From Betaproteobacteria bacterium (GTDB taxonomy: Bacteria; Pseudomonadota; Gammaproteobacteria; Burkholderiales; Burkholderiaceae_F), in NCBI GenBank assembly GCA_005882215.1, contig VBCK01000123.1, positions 79,471-143,470 of the forward strand: a DNA stretch of 64,000 nucleotides, in the 5' to 3' direction. The position numbers and the translations under genes are program-made. Positions 21,284 through 29,778 of this stretch are shown here, piece after piece. A model generated the notes under the pieces. The model was given only the letters and a program-made list of their open reading frames with translations, had not been told where the DNA came from and ran no database searches. Each line of letters opens with the position of its first letter. Positions within the stretch are counted from its first letter, which is position 1.

Positions 21284-23227
21284 TCATCTGCCCGTGCCGT
21301 GCTCGTTCGCGACCTGGCTGTTGCTTCGCTGCTCGACCTCCAGCCGCAGCCGCTCGGAAAGGGCCGCCAGGGACATCACGCCCAGATCGACTCCTCCGCG
21401 AGCTCGCACGGCCACCGTTCCCGCCTGCACTTCCTTGTCTCCGACCACGCAGATGTACGGAAGCTTTTGCAGGGCAAGACTTCTGATCTTATATCCGATC
21501 TTGTCGTCCCGCAAATCCGATGCGGCCCTAAATCCTTGTTTTTTCAGCTCTTCGGCCAGCTGCTGCGCATAGCCGCGATGGTGCTCAGAGATGCTGGCCA
21601 CCACCGCCTGCACCGGCGCGAGCCACAGTGGGAACGCGCCCGCGTAGTGTTCGATCAGGATCCCGATGAAGCGCTCGAGCGACCCGACGATCGCGCGGTG
21701 CAACATGACCGGGACCCGCCGCGTGTTGTCTTCCGCCACGTACTCGGCGCCCAGCCGTCCGGGCATCGAGAAGTCGACCTGCATCGTGCCGCACTGCCAG
21801 GAGCGTCCGATCGAGTCCTTCAGGTGGTACTCGATCTTCGGCCCGTAGAAGGCGCCCTCCCCCGGGACCGTCTCGAACTGGCATCCGGACTGCCGCAAGG
21901 ACTGCGTCAGCGCGCGTTCGGCCCGGTCCCATAGCTCGTCGGCGCCGATCCGGCGCGGCGGCCGAGTGGCGATTTTGTACACGATGTCGTCAAAGCCGAA
22001 GTCGCGGTACACGCGTTGCAACAGCGCCGTGTAGGCAACGCATTCGGGCAGGATCTGCTCCTCGGTGCAGAAGATGTGCCCGTCATCCTGCGTGAAGCCG
22101 CGAACCCGCATGATTCCGTGCAGCGCGCCGGAAGGCTCGTTGCGATGGCATTGGCCGAACTCGCCATAGCGCAGCGGCAGATCGCGATACGAACGCAGGT
22201 CCGATTTGTAGATCTGCACGTGACCGGGGCAGTTCATCGGCTTGAGCGCGTAATGGCGGTTTTCCGACTCGGTCGTGAACATGCTCTCGCGGAAGTTGTC
22301 CCAGTGCCCGGTCTTTTCCCAGATGCTGCGATCGAGCAGCTGTGGACCCTTGACTTCCAGGTATCCGTTGTCGCGGTACACCCTGCGCATGTACTGCTCG
22401 ACCTGCTGCCAGACGGTCCAGCCCTTGGGATGCCAGAACACCAGACCGGGCGCTTCCTCCTGCATGTGAAAAAGGTCCAGCTCACGCCCGAGCCGGCGGT
22501 GATCCCGTTTCTCGGCCTCTTCCAGCTGGTGCAGGTAGGCGTCCAGATCCTCCTTGCGCGCCCACGCGGTTCCATAGATCCGCTGCAGCATCTCGTTGCG
22601 GCTGTCGCCCCGCCAGTAAGCTCCCGCCACCTTGGTGAGCTTGAACACCTTCAGCCGCCCGGTCGAAGGCACGTGCGGACCCCGGCACAGGTCGATGAAG
22701 CGGCCCTCCCGGTACAGCGAGACCTCCTCCCCGGGCGGAATCGAGGCGATGATCTGCGCCTTGTAGCGTTCGCCGATCGATTCGAAGAAGCGGACCGCAT
22801 CGTCGCGTTGCCAGACCTCGCGCTGGACCGGCTCGTCCAGCGCGGCCAGCTCGCTCATCTTGCGTTCGATCGCCTGCAGGTCCTCCGGCGTGAACGCCCG
22901 CTTATATGAGATGTCGTAGTAAAACCCGTTCTCGATCACCGGGCCGATCGTCACTTGCGCATCGGGAAACAGCTCCTTGACCGCGTAGGCCAGCAGGTGC
23001 GCGGTCGAGTGCCGTATCACCTCGAGGCCATCGCGGTCGCGCTCGGTGACGATCGTGACGCTGGCATCGCGCTCGACCAGGAACGAGGTGTCGACCAGGC
23101 GGCCATCGACCCGGCCCGCCAGCGCCGCCTTGCCTAGCCCGGGTCCGATCGAGGCGGCAATTTCGGCTACCGTGACCGGGCGATCGAATGGGCGCTGTGA
23201 ACCGTCCGGTAGGGATATCTGGGGCAT
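21284..23227 (-). CDS. thrS: threonine--tRNA ligase
   Basis: A 647-residue class II synthetase. It has an N-terminal TGS domain ([24 protein letters not shown]), then the editing domain with [16 protein letters not shown]. The catalytic core carries [21 protein letters not shown] and motif 2 [16 protein letters not shown], with zinc ligands in the NCPGH/GHIFC region. The last 110 residues are the anticodon-binding domain. It lies between tRNA-Val and infC and probably leads the infC operon. Confidence 0.97.
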   Translation of the reverse strand: MPQISLPDGSQRPFDRPVTVAEIAASIGPGLGKAALAGRVDGRLVDTSFLVERDASVTIVTERDRDGLEVIRHSTAHLLAYAVKELFPDAQVTIGPVIENGFYYDISYKRAFTPEDLQAIERKMSELAALDEPVQREVWQRDDAVRFFESIGERYKAQIIASIPPGEEVSLYREGRFIDLCRGPHVPSTGRLKVFKLTKVAGAYWRGDSRNEMLQRIYGTAWARKEDLDAYLHQLEEAEKRDHRRLGRELDLFHMQEEAPGLVFWHPKGWTVWQQVEQYMRRVYRDNGYLEVKGPQLLDRSIWEKTGHWDNFRESMFTTESENRHYALKPMNCPGHVQIYKSDLRSYRDLPLRYGEFGQCHRNEPSGALHGIMRVRGFTQDDGHIFCTEEQILPECVAYTALLQRVYRDFGFDDIVYKIATRPPRRIGADELWDRAERALTQSLRQSGCQFETVPGEGAFYGPKIEYHLKDSIGRSWQCGTMQVDFSMPGRLGAEYVAEDNTRRVPVMLHRAIVGSLERFIGILIEHYAGAFPLWLAPVQAVVASISEHHRGYAQQLAEELKKQGFRAASDLRDDKIGYKIRSLALQKLPYICVVGDKEVQAGTVAVRARGGVDLGVMSLAALSERLRLEVEQRSNSQVANEHGTGR

Positions 23228-23237
23228 CGGATGAACG

Positions 23238-23314
23238 TGGTAGGCGCGATTGGACTCGAACCAACGACCCCCACCATGTCAAGGTGGTGCTCTAACCAGC
23301 TGAGCTACGCGCCT
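23238..23314 (-). tRNA. tRNA-Val (GAC)
   Basis: A 77-nt gene with encoded CCA (tgg at 23238-23240). The acceptor stem AGGCGCG pairs with CGCGCCT. The anticodon loop TTGACAT gives GAC, and the T loop is TTCGAGT. It ends 10 nt before the thrS start on the same strand. Confidence 0.96.
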
Positions 23315-23440
23315 AAGGGTCGCCGATGATACACGAGGCATTACAATCGCTCGCCAGGTTGTCACAACAATGCCATGAATACTTCACGAATAAGACAACG
23401 GGTTCGACTAAAGTCCGCGGGTTTTTGAGGGGAAACGTCG

Positions 23441-24244
23441 ATGTCACCTCGTAATTTGCAGCCGGCCACGCTGCTTGAGCCGAGTGTTGAGAAGCAGCCT
23501 CGCGAGCCGCGCCTGTCGGTCGGGCTGGCGCGCGGTCCGGCCGATATCGAGGACGCCCAACGCCTGCGCTACGAGGTTTTCGCGCTGGAAATGGGCGCCA
23601 AGCTGGGCGCAACCGACGACGCACTCGATCAGGACGAGTTCGATCCGTTCTGCGATCACCTGATCGTACGCGACGACGACACCACGCGCGTGGTTGGCAC
23701 GTACCGGATCCTGCCCCCGCACAAGGCCCGCAAGCTGGGCAAGCTGTATTCGGAAAATGAATTCGATCTGTCGCGTCTGACGCACCTTCGGCCGTCGCTG
23801 ATCGAGGTCGGCCGCTCATGCGTACACGCGGACTACCGCACCGGCAGTGCCATTTTGCTGCTGTGGGCCGGGCTGGCCCAGTACATGAAGGCAGCGGGCT
23901 ATCGGCACCTGATCGGCTGCGCCAGTGCGCCGCTGGCCGACGGTGGAATGCAGGCCGCCCGGCTGCGCGACGAGTTGCAAGGCTTCCTTGCCAGCCCCGA
24001 GTACCGGGTGTTTCCACGGCTGCCGTTCCCGCACGAGCGCATTCCACGCGCCACCGGCTTCGATATTCCGCCGCTGATCAAAGGCTATCTCAGGCTCGGC
24101 GCGAAAGTGTGCGGCGAGCCGGCCTGGGATCCTGATTTCAATAGCGCGGATTTCCTGATCTGGCTGTCGCTGGACGGACTCAACCAGCGCTACGCGCGCC
24201 ACTTCGATCTGCTGGCGGCGCAGCTGGCGGCCAGCCGGTACTGA
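23441..24244 (+). CDS. olsB: GNAT-fold L-ornithine N-alpha-acyltransferase (OlsB-like)
   Basis: A 267-residue protein of the OlsB/hemolysin-like acyl-ACP acyltransferase family, which makes lyso-ornithine lipid from ornithine and 3-hydroxyacyl-ACP. Visible landmarks are RLRYEVFALEMGAKLG near residue 42, VVGTYRILPPHKARKLG, EVGRSCVHADYRTGSAILLLWAGLA and HLIGCASAPL. GAGGGG lies just before the ATG. It is divergent from tRNA-Val/thrS and stands alone; no olsA-type second acyltransferase is seen next to it. It may also serve other acyl-amino-acid lipids. Confidence 0.82.
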   Translation: MSPRNLQPATLLEPSVEKQPREPRLSVGLARGPADIEDAQRLRYEVFALEMGAKLGATDDALDQDEFDPFCDHLIVRDDDTTRVVGTYRILPPHKARKLGKLYSENEFDLSRLTHLRPSLIEVGRSCVHADYRTGSAILLLWAGLAQYMKAAGYRHLIGCASAPLADGGMQAARLRDELQGFLASPEYRVFPRLPFPHERIPRATGFDIPPLIKGYLRLGAKVCGEPAWDPDFNSADFLIWLSLDGLNQRYARHFDLLAAQLAASRY

Positions 24245-24248
24245 AGCC

Positions 24249-24365
24249 ATGCGACTTCCGCAAACGCTGCGACTGGCCCTGGCGCTTATCAGCAGCTTGG
24301 GCAAGCCGCGCCGCCGTCCCTACCGCCTGGACCCGCTGCGCGATATCTATCTCAGCCCGTTTTGA
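24249..24365 (+). CDS. candidate 38-residue small protein after olsB-like gene
   Basis: An open frame of 38 codons starts 4 nt after the olsB-like stop: MRLPQTLRLALALISSLG, followed by a basic stretch (KPRRRPYRL) and ending DIYLSPF. The N-terminal half is hydrophobic with scattered charge, so a small membrane-associated peptide is possible. There is no recognised family. It ends 4 nt before the convergent relA stop. Support is only its tight spacing and in-frame structure. Confidence 0.35.
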   Translation: MRLPQTLRLALALISSLGKPRRRPYRLDPLRDIYLSPF

Positions 24366-24369
24366 GGGT

Positions 24370-26562
24370 TCAGCGACGGCGGGCGACCAACACGCCCTTG
24401 ACTTCCCCGATCTGTGCCAGCGTGCGGCGCGTGACGGCCGCGTCGGGAACCTGGACGGTGAACTGCATCTTCGCCTCGCCCCGCTCGGACAGCGTGTTCA
24501 CACCCAGCACGTTCAGCTTCTCGCGCGCAAACACCTCCGAGATGTCGCGCAGTAATCCGGGTCGATCCTGCGCCAGCACGAATACCTCCGTTGGATAGCC
24601 GTCGCCGCCGGCCCCCCAGGTGACATCGATCACGCGCTCGGGGCTGCGCCTGGCCAGCGCCCGCGCGTTCGAGCAGGCCGCCCGGTGCACCGACACGCCC
24701 CGCCCGCGCGTGACGAAGCCGATGATTTCGTCCGGCGGAATCGGACGGCAGCACTGCGCGAGGCTTGTCATCAGAGAGTCGACGCCGACGACCAGCACGC
24801 GTCCGTGGGTCGGCTTGGGCGGCCGCAGCGCCGGCGCAAGGTCCGCTTCGTGGGCCTCGCGGGGAACTCCGGACACGGCTTGCTCGATGCTGCGCAGACT
24901 TAACTCCTCGCGCGCGAGCGCGAGGCAGAGTTCGTCGACCGAGGCAAAGCTCAGCCGCCCGGCCAGATCCTCCAGGCTCACCGCGGTGCGCCCCAGCCGC
25001 TGCAGCTCGCGTGTGACGGCCTCCCTGCCCGCAGCCACCGATTGCTCGTGTTCGATCGCGTTGAACCACTGCCGAACCTTGGTGCGGGAGCGCGCGCTGG
25101 CGAGATAGCCGAGCTCCGGGTTGAGCCAGTCGCGGCTCGGCCCGCCGCTACGCGCCGTAATCACTTCAACCGTCTGCCCGGTGCGCAGCCGTGTGTTCAA
25201 CGCGACCAGCGACCCGTCGACGCGAGCTCCCCGGCACCGATGTCCCAGCTCGGTATGCACGTGATAGGCGAAATCGACAGGAGTCGCGCCCACCGGCAGT
25301 TCCACCACTCGGCCCTGCGGCGTCATCGCATACACGCGCTCGCTGGCGGACGCCTTCGCCAAGGCTCCGGCGTCCGAGGCCGCCTGCCCCAGGCTGGGCG
25401 ACGCCTTCGCCGCGGCTTCGGCGTCCAAGCTCCAGTCGAACAGGCGACGCAACCAGGCGATGCGCTGGTCGTATTGCGCGCGGTCGTCGCGCCGGCCCTC
25501 CTTGTAGCGCCAGTGTGCAGCAACGCCCAACTCCGCGTCCCGGTGCATCTGACGCGTGCGGATCTGGATCTCGATCGGCCCGCCGTCCGGATCCCTGACC
25601 ACCGTGTGCAAGGACTGGTAACCGTTGGGCTTTGGCCTGGCGATGTAGTCGTCGTACTCGCTCTCGATCGGTGTCCAGCTCGAGTGAACGACCGAAAGCA
25701 CCTCGTAGCAGGTGGCGACCTGGTCGACGATGACGCGCACCGCCAGCAGGTCATGCACCTGCTCGATCGACAGCCCCTTGGCGATCATCTTCTGGTGGAT
25801 GCTGGCGACGTGCTTGGGCCGTCCGCTGACTTCCCCCGTGATGCCGGCGCTGCCGAGCAGCTGGCGCAGGCGCTGAGCGGCCTGCTCGACGGTGCCCTCG
25901 CGCTGCGCGCGGCTCTGCTCGAGCTGGCGCGTAATGTGGTGAAAGGCTTGCGGCTCCAGCACCCGGAAGGCCAGATCTTCCAGCTCCCATTTCAGCTGCC
26001 AGATCCCCAGGCGATTGGCGAGCGGCGCAAACAGCGACAGGGTTTCGCGAGCGATCGCCTCGGAGCCCGCGCTCTGCGCCGCGGCGGGATTGTGGGCCAC
26101 AAAGCGCATCGTCTGCAGGCGCGAGGCCAGGCGCAGTACGACCACGCGCGGATCGTTGACCATTGCCAGCAGCATGCGTCGAAGCGCTTCGGCCTGCGGC
26201 TTGTGCCGCTGCGCGTCGGCCGCATCGGCCTGGCGCGCGCGCACGCTTTCGGACAGCAGAATCAATTGCCGCAGATCGCCGACCAGAACAGCGACCGCGG
26301 CGCCGGCTCTGTTGCGGATCCACTCTGCGGCGTCACGCAGCACGTCGTGTGCGCCGAACAGGTAGGCGGCCGCCATCAGCTCGGGGTCCTCGTGGACCGA
26401 GCGCATGATTTGCGCGATGCCGTCGGCGTGATCGGCGAATGACTCGCCGGTGCGCAGCTGGCGGCCCTCGTAAAGCGGGAAAATAAGCGCCCGCGCCCCG
26501 GCCGCATCCAGCGTCGAGCCCGCGCCCGGCAAACGATGCAGCGGCTCTTCGAGTTCTGTCAC
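24370..26562 (-). CDS. relA: RelA-type (p)ppGpp synthetase
   Basis: A 730-residue RSH protein. The hydrolase (HD) region is degenerate: GAHDVLRD replaces the active HDVVEDT, and RLASRLQTMRFV replaces KLADRLHNMR. The synthetase region is intact (ESEYDDYIARPKPNGYQSLHTVV; IEIQIRTRQMHRDAELGVAAHWRYKEG). TGS (YAMTPQGRVVELPVGATPVDFAYHV) and a C-terminal ACT domain follow. A GTG at 26562 with GGAG 8 nt upstream was chosen; the frame stays open to 26694 but that part overlaps the divergent mtfA. It probably acts at the ribosome in the stringent response. Confidence 0.93.
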   Translation of the reverse strand: MTELEEPLHRLPGAGSTLDAAGARALIFPLYEGRQLRTGESFADHADGIAQIMRSVHEDPELMAAAYLFGAHDVLRDAAEWIRNRAGAAVAVLVGDLRQLILLSESVRARQADAADAQRHKPQAEALRRMLLAMVNDPRVVVLRLASRLQTMRFVAHNPAAAQSAGSEAIARETLSLFAPLANRLGIWQLKWELEDLAFRVLEPQAFHHITRQLEQSRAQREGTVEQAAQRLRQLLGSAGITGEVSGRPKHVASIHQKMIAKGLSIEQVHDLLAVRVIVDQVATCYEVLSVVHSSWTPIESEYDDYIARPKPNGYQSLHTVVRDPDGGPIEIQIRTRQMHRDAELGVAAHWRYKEGRRDDRAQYDQRIAWLRRLFDWSLDAEAAAKASPSLGQAASDAGALAKASASERVYAMTPQGRVVELPVGATPVDFAYHVHTELGHRCRGARVDGSLVALNTRLRTGQTVEVITARSGGPSRDWLNPELGYLASARSRTKVRQWFNAIEHEQSVAAGREAVTRELQRLGRTAVSLEDLAGRLSFASVDELCLALAREELSLRSIEQAVSGVPREAHEADLAPALRPPKPTHGRVLVVGVDSLMTSLAQCCRPIPPDEIIGFVTRGRGVSVHRAACSNARALARRSPERVIDVTWGAGGDGYPTEVFVLAQDRPGLLRDISEVFAREKLNVLGVNTLSERGEAKMQFTVQVPDAAVTRRTLAQIGEVKGVLVARRR

Positions 26563-26642
26563 TTCACAAGCTCCACGCTGTGCTCGATTATGCACCGCCC
26601 CTTGTGCACTCCGCGCTGCGCGCCGCTCGGGCACAATGCCGC

Positions 26643-27500
26643 ATGCTCGGCCGCCTGCTCGACTCGCTCGGCTCCGGCACGGTCGAAATCCCATCGCCTC
26701 TGTGGGAACACGTGCTGTCAGACCTTGCGTTTCTGCGGCGCTTCAGCGCCGCGGCCGACCCGTCTTTGCGCGAACTGTCCGGGCGGCTGCTGGCGACCAA
26801 GGTGATGACCGGCGCCGGCGGTCTTGAGCTGACGGGCACTGTCCAAGTCGCGATTGCCGCGCAAGCTTGCCTTCCGATCCTGAAGCTCGGGATCGACTGG
26901 TATCGGGGCTGGAGCGGAATCGTCGTTTACCCGTCCGAGTACGTGGCGCGGCGGCGCGTCCAGGACGAGGCCGGACTGGTGCACGAATACGAGGAGACCG
27001 CGGCAGGCGAAGCCTGGGACGCCGGGCCCGTCGTCGTTTCCTGGGACGCCTTCGCCGAGGCTCCGGCGTCCGGGGACGCGGACGGCGGCGAGACGCACGG
27101 CGGCGATCCGCCGTTCAACGTCGTGATCCACGAATTCGCACACAAGCTCGATGCGCTGAACGGCGGAGCCGACGGATTGCCCCCGCTGGACCGGCGCCTG
27201 CACGCCGGGCTGGAGCACCATCGGTGGCGCAGCACGCTGGAGGATGCGTATCAGCGCTTTGGCGCGGCGGTCGACCTGATCGAGCTGCAACTGCCGGGCG
27301 ACGTCGATCCCGAATCCAGCGCGGCCGACCCTTACTATGCGCGCCTTCCGCTGGATGCCTACGCGGCGCAGGACGAAGCCGAGTTCTTCGCGGTTTCCAG
27401 CGAGGCGTTTTTCGTCGATCCGCACCGGCTGCGCGATGCGTTTCCCGACTGGTACGAGCTGCTGAGCCGCTTCTACCTGCTCGATCCGCTCAGCTACTGA
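26643..27500 (+). CDS. mtfA: MtfA-like zinc peptidase
   Basis: A 285-residue protein of the MtfA (YeeI) family, whose E. coli member binds the glucose repressor Mlc and has aminopeptidase activity. The zinc motif HEFAH lies in NVVIHEFAHKLDALNGGADGLPPL, with a downstream acidic ligand region (DEAEFFAVSSEAFF). The start at 26643 (MLGRLLDSLG) was chosen; an upstream ATG at 26580 is possible. It is divergent from relA (80 nt between starts) and its stop overlaps the convergent permease by 7 nt. Confidence 0.9.
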   Translation: MLGRLLDSLGSGTVEIPSPLWEHVLSDLAFLRRFSAAADPSLRELSGRLLATKVMTGAGGLELTGTVQVAIAAQACLPILKLGIDWYRGWSGIVVYPSEYVARRRVQDEAGLVHEYEETAAGEAWDAGPVVVSWDAFAEAPASGDADGGETHGGDPPFNVVIHEFAHKLDALNGGADGLPPLDRRLHAGLEHHRWRSTLEDAYQRFGAAVDLIELQLPGDVDPESSAADPYYARLPLDAYAAQDEAEFFAVSSEAFFVDPHRLRDAFPDWYELLSRFYLLDPLSY

Positions 27501-28888
27501 GCCAGGCCCGCCGGAGCGGCTGAGGCTGCACCGGCGCGCTTGCGTGCCACGGTCCGGCGAACCGCCAGCGCGGCCAGCGCAACCACCACGCTCAATCCGC
27601 TCAGTGCGAGCTGGACCGTCTGGGACGGAGTCACGGCCATCAGCACCAGCACCGCGCCGATGCCGGCAATCACCGCGTAACTGAGCCACGGAAACAGCCA
27701 CATCCGAAGCAGCAGGCGCTCGCCCCGGCGTTCAAGTTGCTGGCGGAAGCGGATCTCGCCGAACGCGATGATCATGTAGATGAACAGGATGATCGCGCCC
27801 GACGTGTTGATCAGGAACAGGAAGATCCCTTTGGGCGAGATCAGCCACGCCAGCGCAGCCGCGGACCCAGCGACGGTTCCGAACAGGATGCCGAGCCGGG
27901 GCACCCTGCGGCCCGAGGTCGCCGCGAACACGGCCGGCGCGTCGCCGCGGCGGGCCAGCTCGTACAGCATCCGGGACGTGATGTAGATGGCGGAGTTCAG
28001 GCAGGACAGCACCGCGGTCACGGCGATCACCGACATCGCGGCAGCGGCGCCTGGAATTTTCATGATCTCCAGCGTCTTGGTAAAGGGCGAATCGCCCGGC
28101 ACCAGGCTGTCCCACGGGGCCAGGCTGACGATGATCGCGATCGATGCGACGTAGAAGACCAGGATCCGCAGCGACACGGTGCGCGCCGCGCGTGTCACGT
28201 TGCGCGCCGGATCGGCGGTCTCGGCGGCGGCGATCGTGGCGACCTCGCTTCCCATCATCGAGAAGATCACCACCGGAATCGCAACCAGCGGAGCGCTGAT
28301 TCCTTTCGGGAAGAAGCCGCCGTGCGCCGTCAGCTGGTGCAGCGCAGCGCTCGGCCCGGGACCGAACGCTAGAATGAAACCCAGTCCCAGCACGATGAAT
28401 ACCGCGATCGCGCCGACCTTCAGCAAGGCGAACCAGAATTCGAATTCGCCGTAGGTGCGAACCGACAGCAGATTGGTCGCCGTCATCATCGCGATCAGCA
28501 CGAGCCCGATCAGCCATACGGGTGCGGCCACCCAGTACTGCAGCAGTTGGGCCCCGGCGATCGTCTCCACGCCGACCGTGATCACCCAGAAGTACCAGTA
28601 GAGCCAACCGGTCAGGAACCCGGCCCACGACCCGAGGCCCAGCGCCGCATACTCCGCAAAGGTCCCGATGCCCGGCCGGGCCACGGCCATTTCGCCGAGC
28701 ATCCGCATGATCAGGAACACCAGAATGCCGGAAAGCGCGTAGCTGATCAGCACCGCAGGGCCGGCCATGTTGATCGCCGCGCTGCTGCCGACGAACAGGC
28801 CTGCTCCGATGATGCCGCCCAGGGAAATCAGCGTCACGTGGCGCGGTTGCAGCGAATGGGCGAGCTCACCGGTGTTTCGATCGGGCAT
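27494..28888 (-). CDS. APC-family amino acid permease
   Basis: A 464-residue inner-membrane transporter with about 12 hydrophobic helices. The N-terminal substrate-binding segment HVTLISLGGIIGAGLFVGSS is the signature of the amino acid-polyamine-organocation superfamily (AAT/GabP branch). SYALSGILVFLIMRMLGEMA follows. The specific substrate cannot be assigned from sequence alone; GABA, proline or aromatic amino acids are candidates. The start at 28888 lies 23 nt downstream of the alpha/beta hydrolase stop. The frame continues upstream but only inside that hydrolase. Confidence 0.9.
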   Translation of the reverse strand: MPDRNTGELAHSLQPRHVTLISLGGIIGAGLFVGSSAAINMAGPAVLISYALSGILVFLIMRMLGEMAVARPGIGTFAEYAALGLGSWAGFLTGWLYWYFWVITVGVETIAGAQLLQYWVAAPVWLIGLVLIAMMTATNLLSVRTYGEFEFWFALLKVGAIAVFIVLGLGFILAFGPGPSAALHQLTAHGGFFPKGISAPLVAIPVVIFSMMGSEVATIAAAETADPARNVTRAARTVSLRILVFYVASIAIIVSLAPWDSLVPGDSPFTKTLEIMKIPGAAAAMSVIAVTAVLSCLNSAIYITSRMLYELARRGDAPAVFAATSGRRVPRLGILFGTVAGSAAALAWLISPKGIFLFLINTSGAIILFIYMIIAFGEIRFRQQLERRGERLLLRMWLFPWLSYAVIAGIGAVLVLMAVTPSQTVQLALSGLSVVVALAALAVRRTVARKRAGAASAAPAGLAQ

Positions 28889-28911
28889 TCGAGGCCTCCA
28901 GCAGGCGCTTC

Positions 28912-29778
28912 TCAGTTCGCGAGCAGGAAACGCCGCACGATCTGGATCTGGTCCGGATCGAAAAACATCGGCGCGTGTCCTACCCCGGGGATCTCGACCA
29001 GTTCGGCGCGCGGTCCGCGCCGCGTCATCTCGATCGCCGAGGCGCTCGACAGCAGGTCCGATTCGGCGCCACGCAGCACCAGAACCGGTCCCCGGACCGC
29101 GTCGTACAGTTGCCACAGCTTCGCCTCGGCCAGCGCGTTCGTCTGCGCCGAAGTGTCCCTGACCGGCTGCGCGATACCCGGGTCGTAGCGAAAGGTCCAG
29201 CCCGAGCCATCGAAGCGGACCACCGACTCGGTGAGCTCGCGCCACTGCTGAGGGTTCCGAAGACCGAATCCGGAGGAGATCGACCGCACGTACTCGATGG
29301 CCTGATCCAGGTCGGCAAACCGCTTCGGCTGCCCCACGTACTGCGCGATCCGCAGCAGCGCGTCCAGCTCCATGCGGGGCCCGACGTCGTTCAGGATCAA
29401 GCGCCCGATCGGCGCGTTCGGCTGGCCCGCCAGCGACAGGCCGATCAGCCCCCCCATCGAGGTTCCGAGCAGGTCGACGCGCTCCACGTTCAGGCGCGCG
29501 ATCAGGCTCACCGCGTCGAACGAGTACTGGGGCAGCCCGTACAACATCGGATCGGCCAGCCAGTCGCTGCTTCCACGCCCGACCACGTCCGGGCAGACGA
29601 CCCGGTAGGCGTCGCTCAGGTTCTCGGCCAGCCGGGCAAAATCCTTGCCGACGCGGGTCAGCCCGTGCAGGCAGAGCAGCACGCGCGGGTTGTCGGCCGC
29701 TCCCCATTCCGCGTATCGCATCGTGTGAAATCCGATGCGGCTCAGGCAGCGGACTGCACCCGGACGTGGCGTGCTCAT
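28912..29778 (-). CDS. alpha/beta-hydrolase fold protein
   Basis: A 288-residue alpha/beta hydrolase. The oxyanion segment is LLCLHGLTRVGKDF, the nucleophile elbow GTSMGG (Ser near residue 106), and the catalytic His lies in PGVGHAPMF near the C-terminus. There is no signal peptide, so it is probably cytoplasmic. The start overlaps the comEC stop as ATGA, implying co-translation. The substrate is unknown. Confidence 0.88.
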   Translation of the reverse strand: MSTPRPGAVRCLSRIGFHTMRYAEWGAADNPRVLLCLHGLTRVGKDFARLAENLSDAYRVVCPDVVGRGSSDWLADPMLYGLPQYSFDAVSLIARLNVERVDLLGTSMGGLIGLSLAGQPNAPIGRLILNDVGPRMELDALLRIAQYVGQPKRFADLDQAIEYVRSISSGFGLRNPQQWRELTESVVRFDGSGWTFRYDPGIAQPVRDTSAQTNALAEAKLWQLYDAVRGPVLVLRGAESDLLSSASAIEMTRRGPRAELVEIPGVGHAPMFFDPDQIQIVRRFLLAN

